A stretch of 64,000 nt of DNA, from NCBI RefSeq assembly GCF_001411555.2, contig NC_049911.1:29547044-29611043 (forward strand), given 5' to 3'. The DNA is from Juglans regia. Its lineage: Eukaryota; Streptophyta; Magnoliopsida; Fagales; Juglandaceae. Made by a program: the position numbers and the translations under genes. Of this stretch, positions 47,337 to 63,607 are shown in pieces; within the stretch, counting starts at the first letter, position 1, and each line of letters opens with the position of its first letter. The notes below the pieces were generated by a model. The model did not search any database. It saw only the letters and a program-made list of their open reading frames with translations, and was not told the origin of the DNA.

Positions 47337-49684
47337 ATGTCTTTCAATTTGTGAGTTGAGAGCTATCCACTGATGTGATTTCCATCATTCCATGTGGTAT
47401 TCACTCAACGTCTAAGTACCTATTGTTCTGTTAACTTGAATTTTATGGGAAAAAAATAGATCTCTTTTAGGATGATAATGATATGTTGTTAGTAAATCTC
47501 TTTGTTTAGCAGCAGACAAGACAAGACTTAATCAGTTGGGATATAGTTTAAATAATTAATTGATTTTATCAATTTAAACATCCAGGAGAAATGGTGATTT
47601 AACATCACGTCATAATATTTGAACGGATGTGATAAGTGGTGATTTAACATGGCATCAAAATATCTAATTAAATTTGAGTTTGATCTCAAAATATATAAGT
47701 TTGAGTCTAATCCACGTATAAAAGGAAGTGCTACGATAAAATTTGAGTTATGTTTATTATAAGCTTGATATCTAACACACCACTTACTGTGAGACCATTT
47801 ATTTTTTATTTTTACAAAAGAGTCAAAATATCAATACATTTTTATATAAATTGACGTGACAAACCTCTACATTAACAATGTATAAATAAAAATACTTGTA
47901 ACTAAATTATTTCTGTTATTTAAAGTAATTAAATTTACTGATTTAAACTTATAAGTCAAGTTTTGTTATTCCATTATCGGTAGGACCAAATAGGAGAAAG
48001 TTGAATCTCTTAACATGAGAATTAATATTAGGGTAATAATTCACGTATAAAATTTTTTACAAATGTTTTATACAATTATGTTTTAAATTAAGTTCATTTA
48101 TATAAAACAATGTTATTTTTAAAAATTATTTTACAAAAACACACTTAATTTAAAATACGATTATATAAAAATAATTGTACGTTCACTGACATTATGTCTG
48201 GGTGTTAAGATTGCAGTGTTCAAGATTATTTTTCTCTCTATCTCTGTCTAGATTAACATCTTAGAGCGCTGCTATGACATCCAACATGTATCGTTGAATG
48301 TGTCTCATAATCTCTTTGCCCTTTTTATTTAATTACTTTTTAAAAATATTTTTAAACATATTTAAATATTTATAAGAAATATAAATTTATTAATAATTAT
48401 TTTCTTAACTTATTAAATAAAAAAATAAACAAAATTAAAATTGAAGAGCCCTGAAACTAGAGTACATACAAGGCCGCATAGTATGATTTTCCAACATTTT
48501 AACATGTGTGATATAAACATGTCAGAGTTTCAATGCCTCGTATCCAGCGCTCGTGGAATAAGAAAAAAAATATTTACAAACTGTCGTCCTTTTTTTAAAA
48601 AAATAAAAAAGTAAATTAAAAAAAATTAATTTTTTAATAATAAATTCCAATTTTTTTAAAACCATTATTCGATATTTATGTAATATGTAGTATTATTCTT
48701 AACAAAATTCCTTCCGAGGTGCACCCATAAATACTCCTTTCAGAATTTTTTCCTTGACACGTGGTATTATTTAATTCGTTCATGTGATACTAACATCCTG
48801 TGATCCGTCTCCAATCGCTCCGCTATAGTTTAGCTGGAATAAAATTAAATAAAAAATATATATATTTTTAAAATATATATAGTGTATAGTGATAAATATG
48901 AAGCAGAGTCCTACAGTATGGCAAGTTGCAATGGTGAGACCAAATAAATGTCATCTAAAATAAGAAAAATATAAATAATTGAGAGCAGTACTTTATATCA
49001 ACTTGGAAAATTGGATTGTAACACATGCTTTGCACATAAAACCTTGCATCACAAATAACGTGTGTTTAATTTTATTATGTTCCAAGTGTATGAAGACGGA
49101 TCCATATTCGTTGGTTCACCCTCGCGGGTTCATGACATTGTCTCGATCATTGCAGCAAGAATATTCCCTTAAGCATAAGAATAATGATATTTACAATTTT
49201 AAAATGTATAAATCTCATATACTCTGTTTGAAAATAGTGTATAAATATGAAACTTATATGAAAAAAATATTAATTTTTTTAATAATGAGCAACACTCTTT
49301 TTCAAATAGAATACGTGAGATTTATACACTTTAAGACTGTATTTAATATTACTTTATCACGATGTTTATATTAGTGTGTAATATGATTAAGATTTTCTTA
49401 AATTCAAGTAACAATACATATTATAATATACATTTTAAGTGTCTATTTATTTATTGTTATTCAAGATCTTTAAACTCAAATATTAAAAAAAATTATATTT
49501 TTAAATCGGTGTATAATATATAATAAAGATTTTATTGACATAATTTGATTTTAGAGTCAAGCTTTTGAGGCTTAAGTTAATGAAATTAAAAGGTTTTTAT
49601 TTCCGGGACGAACGTGTTCGATCGTTGTGATCAAAAGTCAAATTTCTTGTATTCTAAAGAAAGTTTTTTAATATAGACCTTTAA

Positions 49685-49868
49685 ATCCCGTTTAGATTGA
49701 GAAATACTTTCAATTTATCTCATTTCATTATTATAATTTTTTTAAATTTTTATATAAAATATAATAAATAATTTAACTTTTTCAAATCTTAAAATAATAA
49801 TAATATTAAAAAATAATATCTTAATAATATTTTATTTAATTAATCTTATCTTATCACATCTCAATTAT
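49685..49868. repeat. MITE copy upstream of ornithine carbamoyltransferase
   Basis: It starts TCCCGTTTAGATTGAGAAAT, then has the family core AAATATAATAAATAATTTAA and an ATCTTATCACATCTCAAT end. It lies about 220 bp before the start codon, and so close to the promoter. Confidence 0.65.
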
Positions 49869-49978
49869 ATTTATAATTGATTATTCATTAGGTTATGACT
49901 CCTGAAGATGCTCAAGGGATAAGGAAATCAACAAGAAAATTAGGGCTAATTATGTAAATACCGACGTGGATGTAAAGT

Positions 49979-49988
49979 TATAAACCCT
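49979..49988 (+). promoter_or_regulatory. TATA box / telo-box upstream of OTC
   Basis: TATAAA at 49979-49984 overlaps AAACCCT (49982-49988), a telo-box-like motif common in promoters of housekeeping and biosynthetic genes. It lies 106 bp before the start codon, an acceptable TATA distance. Confidence 0.5.
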
Positions 49989-50089
49989 CTATGTTCAGCC
50001 GTTTACATAGTGATATACAGTACCCCACTGACAAAACACCACTTGAGAAAAAGCTCAGCTTCTGTTTCAACCGAAGTTACCAAACAGCA

Positions 50090-52898
<2,809 letters not shown>

Positions 52899-53356
52899 CT
52901 AGATTGCGGGTTATGAAACTTTTTTTTATTTATTATTATTATGGTTTTGTTTTTTTAATTGGTGTCAGAGCCATCTGAACTCAAAATATTATGCTTCGAA
53001 ATGCACTTTCAAATAGTGCATATATTGAAGGAATATATATATATATATATATCTTGCATGTTCTTGAGTTACAACTTTCAATTTTAGCTTGGCAACTGAA
53101 TGTTTTTGTTGTTGCCTGGATGACTTCTCTTCTATTAAAGTAACTTTTGGTTCGTGGCAAGTTTTGAGTTGATTCTTTTAACTTTGCATCTTCAGCTGCA
53201 TTTTCTCTTACTCTCAACGACAAATATTTTCCCAAAACTCAAATGTAGTTACAACTTTACAACTTGTGCCCAGGATTTGGCCGGACCAACAATAAGTCCC
53301 AACTATTTGTTCTAATTGAATCAATTGGCTTGGGCCATAAAAAGTACGGTCCCCGC

Positions 53357-56300
53357 CTACCGTTCTTCCACATTGAATCTGTTCCAAGCCTCCTGGACAT
53401 GGAAAAACCAAAAATAAAATAAATAAATGAATAGAGTATAAGCTAGAGCCACCGACACTGCCCACTGAGAAGGCTATTTTCTTTTCTTTTTGTCTTTTTT
53501 TTTTCAAGTATTTTTTTAATCTCCTAGTCCTTGCACATTTTAAAAAAATTAATAACATTATTAAAAAACACTCACTTAATCACTTAGTTAAAAAAAAAAA
53601 GTATCAGTAGAAATGCTCGAACTCAAAGAAAAAAGTCCTAAAATTTTACTATTAATTAAAAGACTAAGTTTGGAAACAAAAAGGCCTCCAACTCATATCA
53701 TCTAATCATTATAACTTTTTCAAATTTTCACACAAAATATAATAAACAATTCAACTTTTTTAAATCTCAGAACAATAATAATATTAAAAAATAATATTCT
53801 AACAATATTTTATTCAACTTTCAACTTTTATCTCAATCCACTATCCAAACCTCACCTAAGTCACAACACCAATATCGTTTCTGCAAGACTCGATCTGTTA
53901 TAAAGATTAAAATGCCTATTGCACTTTTGTTGGTGGAAGTAAGAACTAGAAGCACCAATTAGAACAATTTTGGAGGTATCAATTTAGTATTGACTTGCTG
54001 TCGAGCATCCATCACTTTCTTCCCTACCTGAATTTAATGTTTATGCTAACCCTGACCCAGATCTTCTACCTAATAACAATGCACAAGCAGCATCAGAAAC
54101 GCACCTTTAGAAGATCAAAAACCTTTTCACAAGTGTACTTTTGCTGAATGCTTGCACCCCGCTGCTGCAACTTGTCAGGATGAACAAAAAGAGTAGCTTT
54201 ACGGTAAGCTTTCTTTACAGCACTAGTGGCAATGATCTCTGTAAGAGGAATAGGCTGCCAACCACTATCAGACCCCAAGATCTGCCAGTACAAACATCCA
54301 ATTAAATCGTACTGATTAAAGTGCTCAAGTTAGTGCCAACTGAGGCAGCTTGGAAGTTATTTCTCAGCATCAACATATATGTAAAGAAAATAGCAAAATA
54401 GAGTCAGTTTTCATTGTTCAATATCAGAAACCAAGCATATTGTCCAATAGAAATATGCACTTAGTTTTATCAATGCAAATGATTTGACAAGCAAAAAATC
54501 ATCTGTGTTTTTCAGTACAGCCACAAGATCCCAATGTTACACCATCCTATAAGAAGACAAGGAAAATCATAGATTTATGATTTCATTATAAAACATGGTA
54601 TAAGGCTTGCACATACATATTGTAGAGTTGAAAGCAGAGCCCTCAAGTTCCCTTCCTTCCCGCTTGACCACCTTTTGACATCAGCATCAAGAGATTCTGC
54701 TAACCTCTGTCACAAAAATAAGGTTCAGATGATAAGCAAGACTTAGGTCTTCCTGTGAATGCAATAATTTCTTTACATTAATAGAACAGATCATACATTT
54801 CTCTCTGCCTGCTCCTTCTGGGCAAGAAGATCCCGCGTATTCTTCTCTGCAAGAGCTTTTGCCTGAATGAAAGCAGATAGAGCATTATGCAAGTTTGTTA
54901 CATGCTAGAGCACCTGCAGATGTAAATCTAAACAAAAAAAGGAAGCATACAGCGCGTTCTGCTACAATTTGATGCCTCTCAGACGTCGCTTTACACCTCT
55001 GAACTGATTCTTCAATAGCTCCATCAAATCTCTCAGTAGAGTGGGGAACTTCATTAAGAAAATATAATTTGGTCAGAAGTAGGTCATCAGCAAGTACAGC
55101 TGAAGCCTCATATTAAGCAGTAAGGGAGGATATGTCAAATGTGACACACACCTTGACTTGAAGAGTGGGGGTATCTTGAATTGCTAGTAGAACTAGAGCC
55201 TTTATTCTGTGGTTCCTGCAGGAATTTCTATCAACTATTAATTTTCCATGCCATATGCCATTGGACAAACTTCATGGGAAATGAGTGAACTACAAGTTCA
55301 ACAGATAAACGTACATTGTGTGAAAAGCTCTGCCTCCTTTCATTATCTCCGGAAGCACCAGAAAATCTCTCACCAACAGACTTTTCAGCTCGGTTTCTTG
55401 TCTCAGAGGCAGCCTTCTCGGACATTGCTCTTTCTAGAGCACGCTCTCGAGCCTCTGCAGTTGCTCTCTCTACAGCAGCACGTTCAGCTTTAAGTTTGGC
55501 TTCCATAGCCGCCTTCTCAGCTGATGACTTTTCATTAGCCACAGAAGTCTTCCCTAACTTTTCTCGCCCCTCCATCATCACCCTTCGACGAGCTTCGGCA
55601 GCTGCTCTCTCAGCAATAGCCCTTTCTTTGGCATCAGCAAATGCCCTTTCACGAGCCTCACGGATGGCTCTTTCAACAGCCATCTTGTCTCTCTCTCTTT
55701 CCCTTTCCCGCTCTTTTGCATCATCAACGTTAAATTGTTCCTTTTCCAATTCCACATACTTTTGCTCGGCACCATTGCTTTCCTTCTCTTCCATTGTCAC
55801 GGTCGATTGATGAGTCTTGATTTTTTCTGTAATCGGGGTTATTTTTATCTCGAGAGATGTTTCCTCACTTTTGCCTTCCCCTTCAAAAATGTTAGGAATC
55901 TGAACTGCTTTCACCTTGTTCCCATCATCATCGCATCTTTCCTCGCAAGCAGAGGTAGAATCATTCCCATCCTCTTCTTGATCTGCTTTCACCTTGTTCC
56001 CATCAACCCATTTTTCCTCGTGAGAAGATGTGGAATCATTCCTGTCTTCTTCCTGATCTGCCGTAACTTCACCTTCCTTGACATTCATATATATTTCCCC
56101 AAGTTCAGGAGCCAATTCTTCAATGTTCCTTCCCAGATTGAAGACTGTTTTGTGCTCTTCCACAAGTAGGTAATTTTGCTTTTGCCCAAAGCTCATGTCA
56201 GTTTTAACAAAGTCCATTCCTTGTGACTCAAAAACAACAGTCTCTATCATATCTTCCATTTTCTGCTTTGTCTCAGCAAGTCTGACGGTATTTTGAGCCA

Positions 56301-59300
56301 AACCAACTGTTTCGAGTATCTCCTTATCTTCCATGTCATTTGCCTCGTTAACTGATCCTACCTTTTTCCCATACTCTTTGTATTCAAAGAAAGCTGTATT
56401 TATTTCCATTATAATCATGTTCTCTTCATGTGCAGGTACCTCTAATGTTACTTCCACAACTTTATCATTTTCTTTTTTTCGGCTGGCTTCATGAGTTTTG
56501 CTTAGCTTCTCGAATCCATCCTGCTTACATCCATCATCAGTAGTCTCGAGACTGTCCTTGTCACAAAGTGCTTCTTTAGTTGTTTTTACCTCAATTTCAT
56601 CTTTAACACATTTCGACTCTTTCACATTCTCCTTCTGTTTAACGGAAGCCAAATCTACTTCAAATCTACTCCCATTCTCTTGTGCAAGTATTTCCACATC
56701 TCTATCATTTTCTTCTTGTCTGCTGGCTACATGATTTTTTCTTAGCTTCTCGCTTCCATCCTGTTTACATTCATCATCAGCCGTCTCAAGATTGTACTCA
56801 TCAGGAAGGGCTTCTTCGGTTACTTTTACCTCTATTTCATCTTTAACACATTCCAACTCTTTTACATTCTGCTCCTGTTCAACAGAAGGCACGTTTACTT
56901 CAATTGTACTCCCATTCAGTACCTCTAAAGTTACTTCCACATGTTTATCATCCTTTTCTTGTGTGATGGCTTTGTGATTTTGGTTCACCTTCTCGCTTCC
57001 ATCCTGCTTACATCCATCATCAGCTGTCTCAAGACTGTCCTCATAACAAAAGGCTTCTTTGGTTGCTTTAACCTCATTTTTATCTTTAACAAATTCAGAC
57101 TCTTTTACACTCTCCTTTTGTTTAATGGAGGCCTTATTTACTGCAATTCCACTCCCATTCTCTTCATGTGCAGTTATCTCTAAAGTTAATTCTGCATCTT
57201 TATCGTTTTCTACATGTCTATTGACTTTCTGATTTTTGCTCAAGTTTTCACTTCCGTCCGTCTTACATGGATCATCAGCTACCTCAAGAAGGTTCTCCTC
57301 GTAATTAAGAGCTTCTTGGGCCACTTCCAATCTTTCTTGATCTTCTGCACTCTGATCAATATCTGTTTGTATCTTCTCAGCTTCTATCCATTCAAAAGTC
57401 TCCTTTTTTCTGTTCTCTTTCTCTTCAATCTGATAAGCATCCCCTTTAAGCAACCTCTCATTTTCTCCACCCTCTTGAAGCTTCTCATTTTCTTCCAAAT
57501 CACTATTTGCTTCAAGACTCTTCCTATTTTCTTCCTCATCTTGGAAGTCATTAAATCTCGTCTCAGTTACTGCCTGCAAATGAACTTTGTTCAACCTTTT
57601 TTCAGTGTCTTCCCCAGTGTAGGCATCTTCCTCTTCCTTCTGAATGTCTTCCTCTTCACAAGCCCCTTTTCCTTTCTTTTCATTTCCCGCCCGCTCATGA
57701 GGCTCCAACCACCCCTTTATGCTTTCATTTTCCTCAAACTCTTGGGTCTCAATGTTTTCCTCATAAAATATTGCTTCCTTAAGATCTCCTAGTTTCTCTT
57801 CACATTTTTCATGTTCCTGGGATGCTTTAACTTTCTTCACAGATCCTTCCCGCTCCTTAATAACTCTTAATTTTACATAATCTTCATGATCATGAACCTG
57901 TTGAGCAGATTTTAATTCACCTCCATGTTCTTCAATCTTAACGGCTGCTTCAACTACATTTATTTTCCTATCAATCACCTCCTTATGAACCTCTACAACT
58001 GCATTTAATCTCTCACTACATTCTTCTGGCTTCTCAAAGCCTTCTTTCTTCATATTGTCTGCCTGCTCAAACTCTAGTATTGTTTCTTTGTGTTTACCAG
58101 TGCTAACAAGTTCATAAAACTGTTCTGTTTCGTCCAACGGTTTTGCTGTTGCCTGCCTATGATATGCTTGAGTTGATCTCGATTCTCTCCCGCAAGTTTC
58201 TCCAAAAGCTGCATTAGTGCCAAAAAGTGACTCACTGTTTCCAATGTCAGAATTGTGGCCTGCTCTCATCATATTTTGCTTTCTCATGCCAGCAGAGACT
58301 TGCACTGGAGTATCCTCTTTTTCATATATATTTGAATCCTTCTTCTCTTTATATCTGTTTGCCTTTTTTGTAGCTTTACCCTCTTGTCTCAGGTCAGCTT
58401 TAAGCCCATAATTTCTGCTCAGATTTGCATGATTTTGAAGGCCTGCCTTCTTTCTTGCCATTGATTCTTTTACAATGTTCATCTTTGCTTGAGCCTCCTC
58501 TATTGCCTTCTTCAAAGCAGCCACCGAGGCAGCGGCAAATGAATTTGCATCTACTTCCTCATCAAAGTCTGGTAGTGAAGAAACATGTTCTGCACCGTCC
58601 AAATGAATCTCAGAATCCCAAAACTTTGCAGCCATTGATCTCTCGGAATCACACTTGCTACCTCCAAAATCAGGCAGTGGGATCGAGGATGGTGAGACTT
58701 TTGAAGAATGTCCATGGCCACATTCATTTGCACCAAATAACATATCAATTGAATTGGACCTATACTCATTGGATTTATTTTCAAGTGCAACACCACCTTC
58801 ACACTTCTGTATACTAGCACCTCCAGCAGGAAGATCTGTCACAACTTTCGTGGAATGCACAGTTTCAGTTAACCCATCACTGAAAGCTTTCTTAATATAA
58901 GTGCCATTTACTGCAGAAGACACTGGCTTTTTGCCATCATTCATCTGCAAGGTAGTCATTTCATCAATTAAACATGTATAAGCAGGAACAGCATGAAGCT
59001 GAGCTATGTGGGTTTCCCTGTCTGTCCCATTTTTGCCTCCTTGATTGACTTTATTGTATGACGTACTGAACTTCTTCACACCATCAAATGACTGATGAGA
59101 TGCTTCATGTGAATTCATCTGGTTCTTTTCTTGACAATCAGAAGGATCTGCCCCTTGTGAAAATGATCCTCTTTGAGCCGAACTCCTGGATAATAACAAA
59201 TAGATATGACAACAAGAAAAGGTCAACTTGAAGAAAGCTGTTTCATTCCTCTCAATTTCAATGCGGATGAGAAGAAAAAAAAAACCAGTAAATAAGACAG

Positions 59301-60455
59301 AAGAATAAGCAGGCAGATAAGACGACGAAACAGTTCCCTATAATATATGTGCAAAAATATACAACAAACATCTAACAAAATGAGATCTTATATGCATCCA
59401 ATCAATTCCAATCTCCTCGAGGGGAGAGATAAAGAGCCATGTCAAACAAAAATCCAGCATCAATATTTTAGAGAAATCAACTACCAAAATAAAATATAAA
59501 AAAACGAGACACTATCAACAGACTGGCACTCCCAGACAGCCAGATACGGCATCCATGAATTTTTCTAAGCTGGATTGATTTACAAGAAGGAGGCTGTCTC
59601 AGAATTCCTAGCAGACATTTACCATACAAAGAAAGTAAATTATCCTCTTTCAGATTCTTCAGAAACAACTGGCAACTAATAAAGACCACTAACATGACTC
59701 TAATCTCCTGGAGAACCGTTAAAAACGCTAATGCAACTCAAACATGCATTCGAAGCCCCATCATATACTTGACTACTAACTAATTACTTACTGGATATCA
59801 GACACTTCTTCATAACTCAAAACCCAAATACATGCTTCATTTTGTTCACAAAATAACTACCGATCAAAAAATTGTTCACAAAACAACAGAGATGAAAATC
59901 TACAATAAAAATAGGCCGCAGTAGTAACATAGGAAAGCATGTTTTTAACTTCTGCGTTCCAAATTTGCAAAAATTATCTTCTCAGAACTTCATTTCAGAC
60001 AATCACATACTCAGCAACCAAACCGAGCTTGAAGTTTCACACTCTGAGACAAAGATACTCTCTAAGAAAAGGCAGAGATTTAGTTTTTACCGCGTTTTCT
60101 GAGAGAAGCCAGTCCTTTTTTTGGGCTCAGAAACAAGTTCCTCATAAGATACGGCACAATCTAATTCTCCAAAGCCACCGAAAACTTTTGAGTAATCGAG
60201 CTTCGTACCCCAGGCATCAACCTCAACGTCTCTTTCATTCAGCGCCGGAACTTCGAGAAACGGAATCGAAGACCCTCGCGAGGCTTCGGAGCCACCGAAA
60301 ATCTCTCTATAGTCCAGAACCCGAGAAGAGAAACTCGGAGTCCCGAACTTTGACGACGGAGCAGAAAAAACGCCGTCATACACAGATTTTGAGCTAAAAC
60401 TGCGTCCGGTGGGGAGTTTCTTTGAGAGAGTAGGAGAGGAGGCTTGATACTCCAT
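53357..60455 (-). CDS. Auxilin-like J-domain protein
   Basis: Eight exons on the minus strand: 60455-60091, 59185-55315, 55215-55152, 55099-54951, 54863-54797, 54706-54617, 54281-54105 and 53392-53357. The family-consistent product is about 1605 residues. Exon 1 has motifs of auxilin-like proteins ([20 protein letters not shown]). The 3.9-kb exon 2 is Glu/Lys-rich, with tandem repeats and a long charged helix ([20 protein letters not shown]). Exons 5-8 hold the conserved linker and a C-terminal J domain with HPD ([11 protein letters not shown], exon 7), ending [11 protein letters not shown] in exon 8. Auxilins recruit Hsc70 through HPD to strip clathrin coats from vesicles. In plants they also appear in plastid-movement proteins. 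Exon 5 as given carries one extra A, which shifts the frame before the J domain (see finding). The gene may be intact through an alternative acceptor, broken, or misassembled at one base. Confidence 0.9.
53675..53862. repeat. MITE in last intron of auxilin-like gene
   Basis: The left end is near AAGTTTGGAAACAAAAAGG. The family core AAATATAATAAACAATTCAA follows, and the right end is CTATCCAAACCTCACCTAAG. The 712-bp last intron also carries a GCTAGAGCCACC-type element remnant near 53440. Confidence 0.65.
55905..56060 (-). repeat. Two 78-bp in-frame tandem units in auxilin-like exon 2
   Basis: A 26-codon unit (encoding [17 protein letters not shown] and neighbours) occurs twice in tandem. The plus-strand marker CTGCTTTCACCTTGTTCCC occurs at 55905 and 55983. 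The period is a multiple of three, so the frame is kept. Confidence 0.8.
56400..57345 (-). repeat. Four roughly 80-residue tandem units in auxilin-like exon 2
   Basis: Each unit contains a [19 protein letters not shown] block, a VEVTLE block and a [14 protein letters not shown] block. The CK(T/Q)DG codons fall at plus-strand positions about 57259, 57004, 56761 and 56521, giving periods of 255, 243 and 240 bp, all multiples of three. This indicates repeated in-frame duplication of a disordered acidic segment. Confidence 0.85.
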
Positions 60456-60631
60456 TATCAGGGCCCAGCTAAACGTGAACGCGCTTTGTTCCTCTTTCTC
60501 TGCAGAAAGTCCTTGGCAGAGTCAAACAAGGAGAAGAAGAAAGAAGGCCGAGAGATAGAGAGAGAGAGAGTTTTCCGAGAAAGTGAGGGAAAATGCGGTA
60601 TAACTGTCAGCGCATACAGTACTCACTAAGG

Positions 60632-60850
60632 GCTCGTTTGGAGTTAGGAGATAGTTTATAAATAATAGTTAAATTGTTTGAGTTAAATATTTTTTGAGTT
60701 TAAAAAAAAAAAATTGAATAAAAAATATTATAAATTTAAAAAATTTAAAATTTAAAATTATTAATTAAAAAAATTATAATGATTAATTTAAAAATATTTA
60801 TATTTAAATTATATTTAAGAATAAAATGGGATAAAATTTGAGATGATAAA
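60632..60850. repeat. MITE copy, GTTTGGAT family
   Basis: It starts GGGCTCGTTTGGAGTTAGG, with an AT-rich core and a degraded TTTGAGATGATAAATATC right end. It sits about 180 bp upstream of the auxilin-like start codon. Confidence 0.55.
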
Positions 60851-61370
60851 TATCTATTTCTAAAGAAGCTTGAGTAGTCTTGGGACGCAAAAGATCAGCC
60901 AATGACAAAAACGGGCGACGGGCAGAGCCAGTAACATAAATCGAAAATAATTGGCTTCTCAGCTGTCGCGTTGTATGCAGGATCCTCCTGTGTCCAACCT
61001 ATCAAGAGTCAACTGATTATCGAGAATTGTATTAGATAGAAATTTTAAATATATAAATTTTGTATAAATATATTTTTATAAAAAAATAAATTTTATTAAT
61101 AAAAAATAAATTTTTATGCTAAAAGATTTAGGTGAGATTATTTTTTTATAAAGGCTATGAGACTTATTTATTTAGAATTTGTATAAATTATTTTTCATTA
61201 TTGATACCGGCACAATGTCGTAAAATTTATAAAAAGTAATATTAGATATAAGTTGTAAATAGATAAATTACGTAAAAATGAGCTTCAAAATAGTCTAAAA
61301 AAAATATCATTACAAATAGTCTCAAAAAAATGGGTTTTACTTTTCAATAAAGAATAAGAGTGTGTTTGGA

Positions 61371-61534
61371 TGTTGAAGTGAGTTGAATTGAGATGATAAA
61401 ATATTGTTATAATATTATTATTATTTTAAGATTTAAAAAAGTTAAATTGTTTATTATATTTTGTGTTGAAATTTGAAAAAATTATAATGATGAGTTGAGA
61501 TGAATTGAAATGAATTTAAGATCCAAACTCACCG
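61371..61534. repeat. MITE copy, GTTTGGAT family
   Basis: The left end TGTGTTTGGATGTTGAAG is mirrored by the right end AGATCCAAACTCACC. The first 46 bases from GTTTGGAT are identical to the copy at 63608-63803, suggesting fairly recent activity. Confidence 0.8.
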
Positions 61535-61589
61535 TTTATACTATTTTTTAAGTAAATATTTTTAAAAAACTTATACGAAGCATATTTGT

Positions 61590-61755
61590 ATTCACAGTTT
61601 ATCTCAACTTATCTCAACTTATCTCATTATTATTTACTATTATTTAATAATTTTAATTTATAAATTTTATTATTATTCATAATTTATTTTATTATTATTT
61701 ATAATTTATCTCAATTCATCTTGACTTATTTTTTAATCCAAACGATACCTTATAA
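61590..61755. repeat. MITE copy, GTTTGGAT family, opposite orientation
   Basis: Repeated TTATCTCAACTTATCTCA on the left and TTTAATCCAAACGATACCTT on the right. The left terminus is missing. Confidence 0.55.
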
Positions 61756-63267
61756 AACTTGTACGAATCAAAACGCGCATGGCCACGGCTTGAGTTGTGA
61801 TGTGGCGCACACGCCGCACAGAGTACGAAGTTGATGCTTAATTTATTTTTATTTTTTTTGTAGAGTTCTGTAACACACTATTTAAGAGGAAGGATAATGA
61901 TAGAAATACAATATTTTTATAATTTTTATATAATTATATAAAAAATAAGACATATTTATAAAATAATTTATAAAAGTAATATTATTTTATATAAATATTC
62001 TTATTTTAATATATAATTGTATAAATAATTATAAAAAAATTATACGCATATAATTACTATGAAATTCATGATATTAATTTATATATTAATAAAAAAAATT
62101 ATTTTATATAGTTGCGATAGATTCTACCAACAAAGCAAAAATAAAGGCATCTTTTGAGATAGATATGAGATGAAAATTTTAAAATTCTTAAAAAAAATTT
62201 TAATTTTATTCTTAAATATCACTAAAATATAAAATATTTTTTAACTTTTAATTTTTTCATCTACTCAAAAACTAATATAACTTTTATAAATTTCAAACAA
62301 ATTATAACTAGTATTAACAGAATTTGGATATAATGCAAGTGTTCCAACGAGCCTAAGAATCTGAACCGGTCCCCTTTATTCATAAATATATATATATATA
62401 TATATGTTGAGTCCTTAGCAAGTATATCTTATAATTTTTTTTAAGAGAAATTGTCATAATTCATTTATTAAATAAATTTATATCCATGATTATATATATG
62501 ACATCATAAACTAAAATAATGCATTTGAAGTTCTATCAATATACTATTTCTTTTTGTGACTAGTTTGGTCTTTACTATTACTAATACTCTCTATAGACAA
62601 ACTTTCAAGAGACAACAATCTCTGCCTAAATAGAGACTCAACTTCATTCTTCATAAAAAGATATAAGTCAACTTATACAGACAAATATTAAAGAGACGAA
62701 CATTTTTTTTACTAAAAATAAAGAAATAAAAAAAGAAAGCAATAAGATATATGCGAAAAATAATAGATTATAGTTTGGACCAACTCTGATAGATTTTAGA
62801 ATCTATGACGGTTCGTGAAGGTAACACATTTGTTTTTTTTCAACCACAAATGTCATATCTGAAATGTCTGACTGTGGCAATTCAAGTGATCTGGCTCGGG
62901 TGTCAAGAAGAGTTGTCGGGAGGAGTGGGGCGTGAGGACTACGTACAGATGTGGGCGGTGCGTGAGAATCATGCTCGGTGATTTTTGCAAAATCACCACT
63001 TTCCCTCGAACGATTTTTGACTTATGAATCTGCTTGTGCCGCGAATGTCTCTTAAAAGTTATCAAAAAATTATAATCTGACTTTTTTTTACTTTAAAGAA
63101 ATCAAAATAAAGCTAAGTAAAATAAATTTTGATAGACAAAATTGATGAATGAAGGAATGAGAGACCCCTTGGGGCTAAAATCAAATATGTAGACCTTGAT
63201 TTTTTACAAGAGAGAAGGTGGTTGCTATTGATTTGATTGTTCATGTTATAATTTTCCTCTCGACAAT

Positions 63268-63585
63268 GCTAGAGTTACTGTTTGGGACTCTCGTTAACTC
63301 TAGCATGTATTTTTTTATGTATATTTTTTAAAGTTATTTTTTACATAAATCTTTTGAACACTTTTAAATATTTTAAAAAAATAAAATAAATTTAGAACAT
63401 CATTAAAAAAATACTTTCTTAGTCATAAAGTAAAAAAAAAAAAAATTATTAAAAAATACTTCTTTAATGATGTTGTGAATTTTTTTTATTTTTTTAAAAA
63501 TATTTAAAAATTAAAAAAAAAACATAAAAAAACACATGTTATAGCCCAAGGGAGCTCAGCGGGAGCCCCCAACTGTTACTCTAGC
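63268..63585. repeat. GCTCC-ended MITE copy
   Basis: The left end AATGCTAGAGTTACTGTTTG and the right end (reverse complement AATGCTAGAGTAACAGTTGG) match well and extend inward to ATGTATTTTTTTATGT. It is 318 bp, of the same family as 33552-33936 and 41288-41700. Confidence 0.8.
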
Positions 63586-63607
63586 ATTATTTTTTGTTTC
63601 TTTTAAT

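Larger units (their letters stand above)
47262..50089. other. Intergenic region DFR to ornithine carbamoyltransferase
   Basis: About 2.8 kb of mainly AT-rich DNA. It holds the DFR 3' end, a possible GCTCC-family remnant starting near 48257 (GAGCGCTGCTATGACATCC), and a MITE at about 49685-49868. No supported gene. The 131-codon frame at 48979-49374 has no recognisable domain. Confidence 0.55.

Noticed and set aside
55316..57792. Several long plus-strand frames opposite the auxilin-like exon 2
   Set aside because: They are antisense shadows of a Glu/Lys-rich coding exon, giving Ser/Phe/Leu-rich nonsense.
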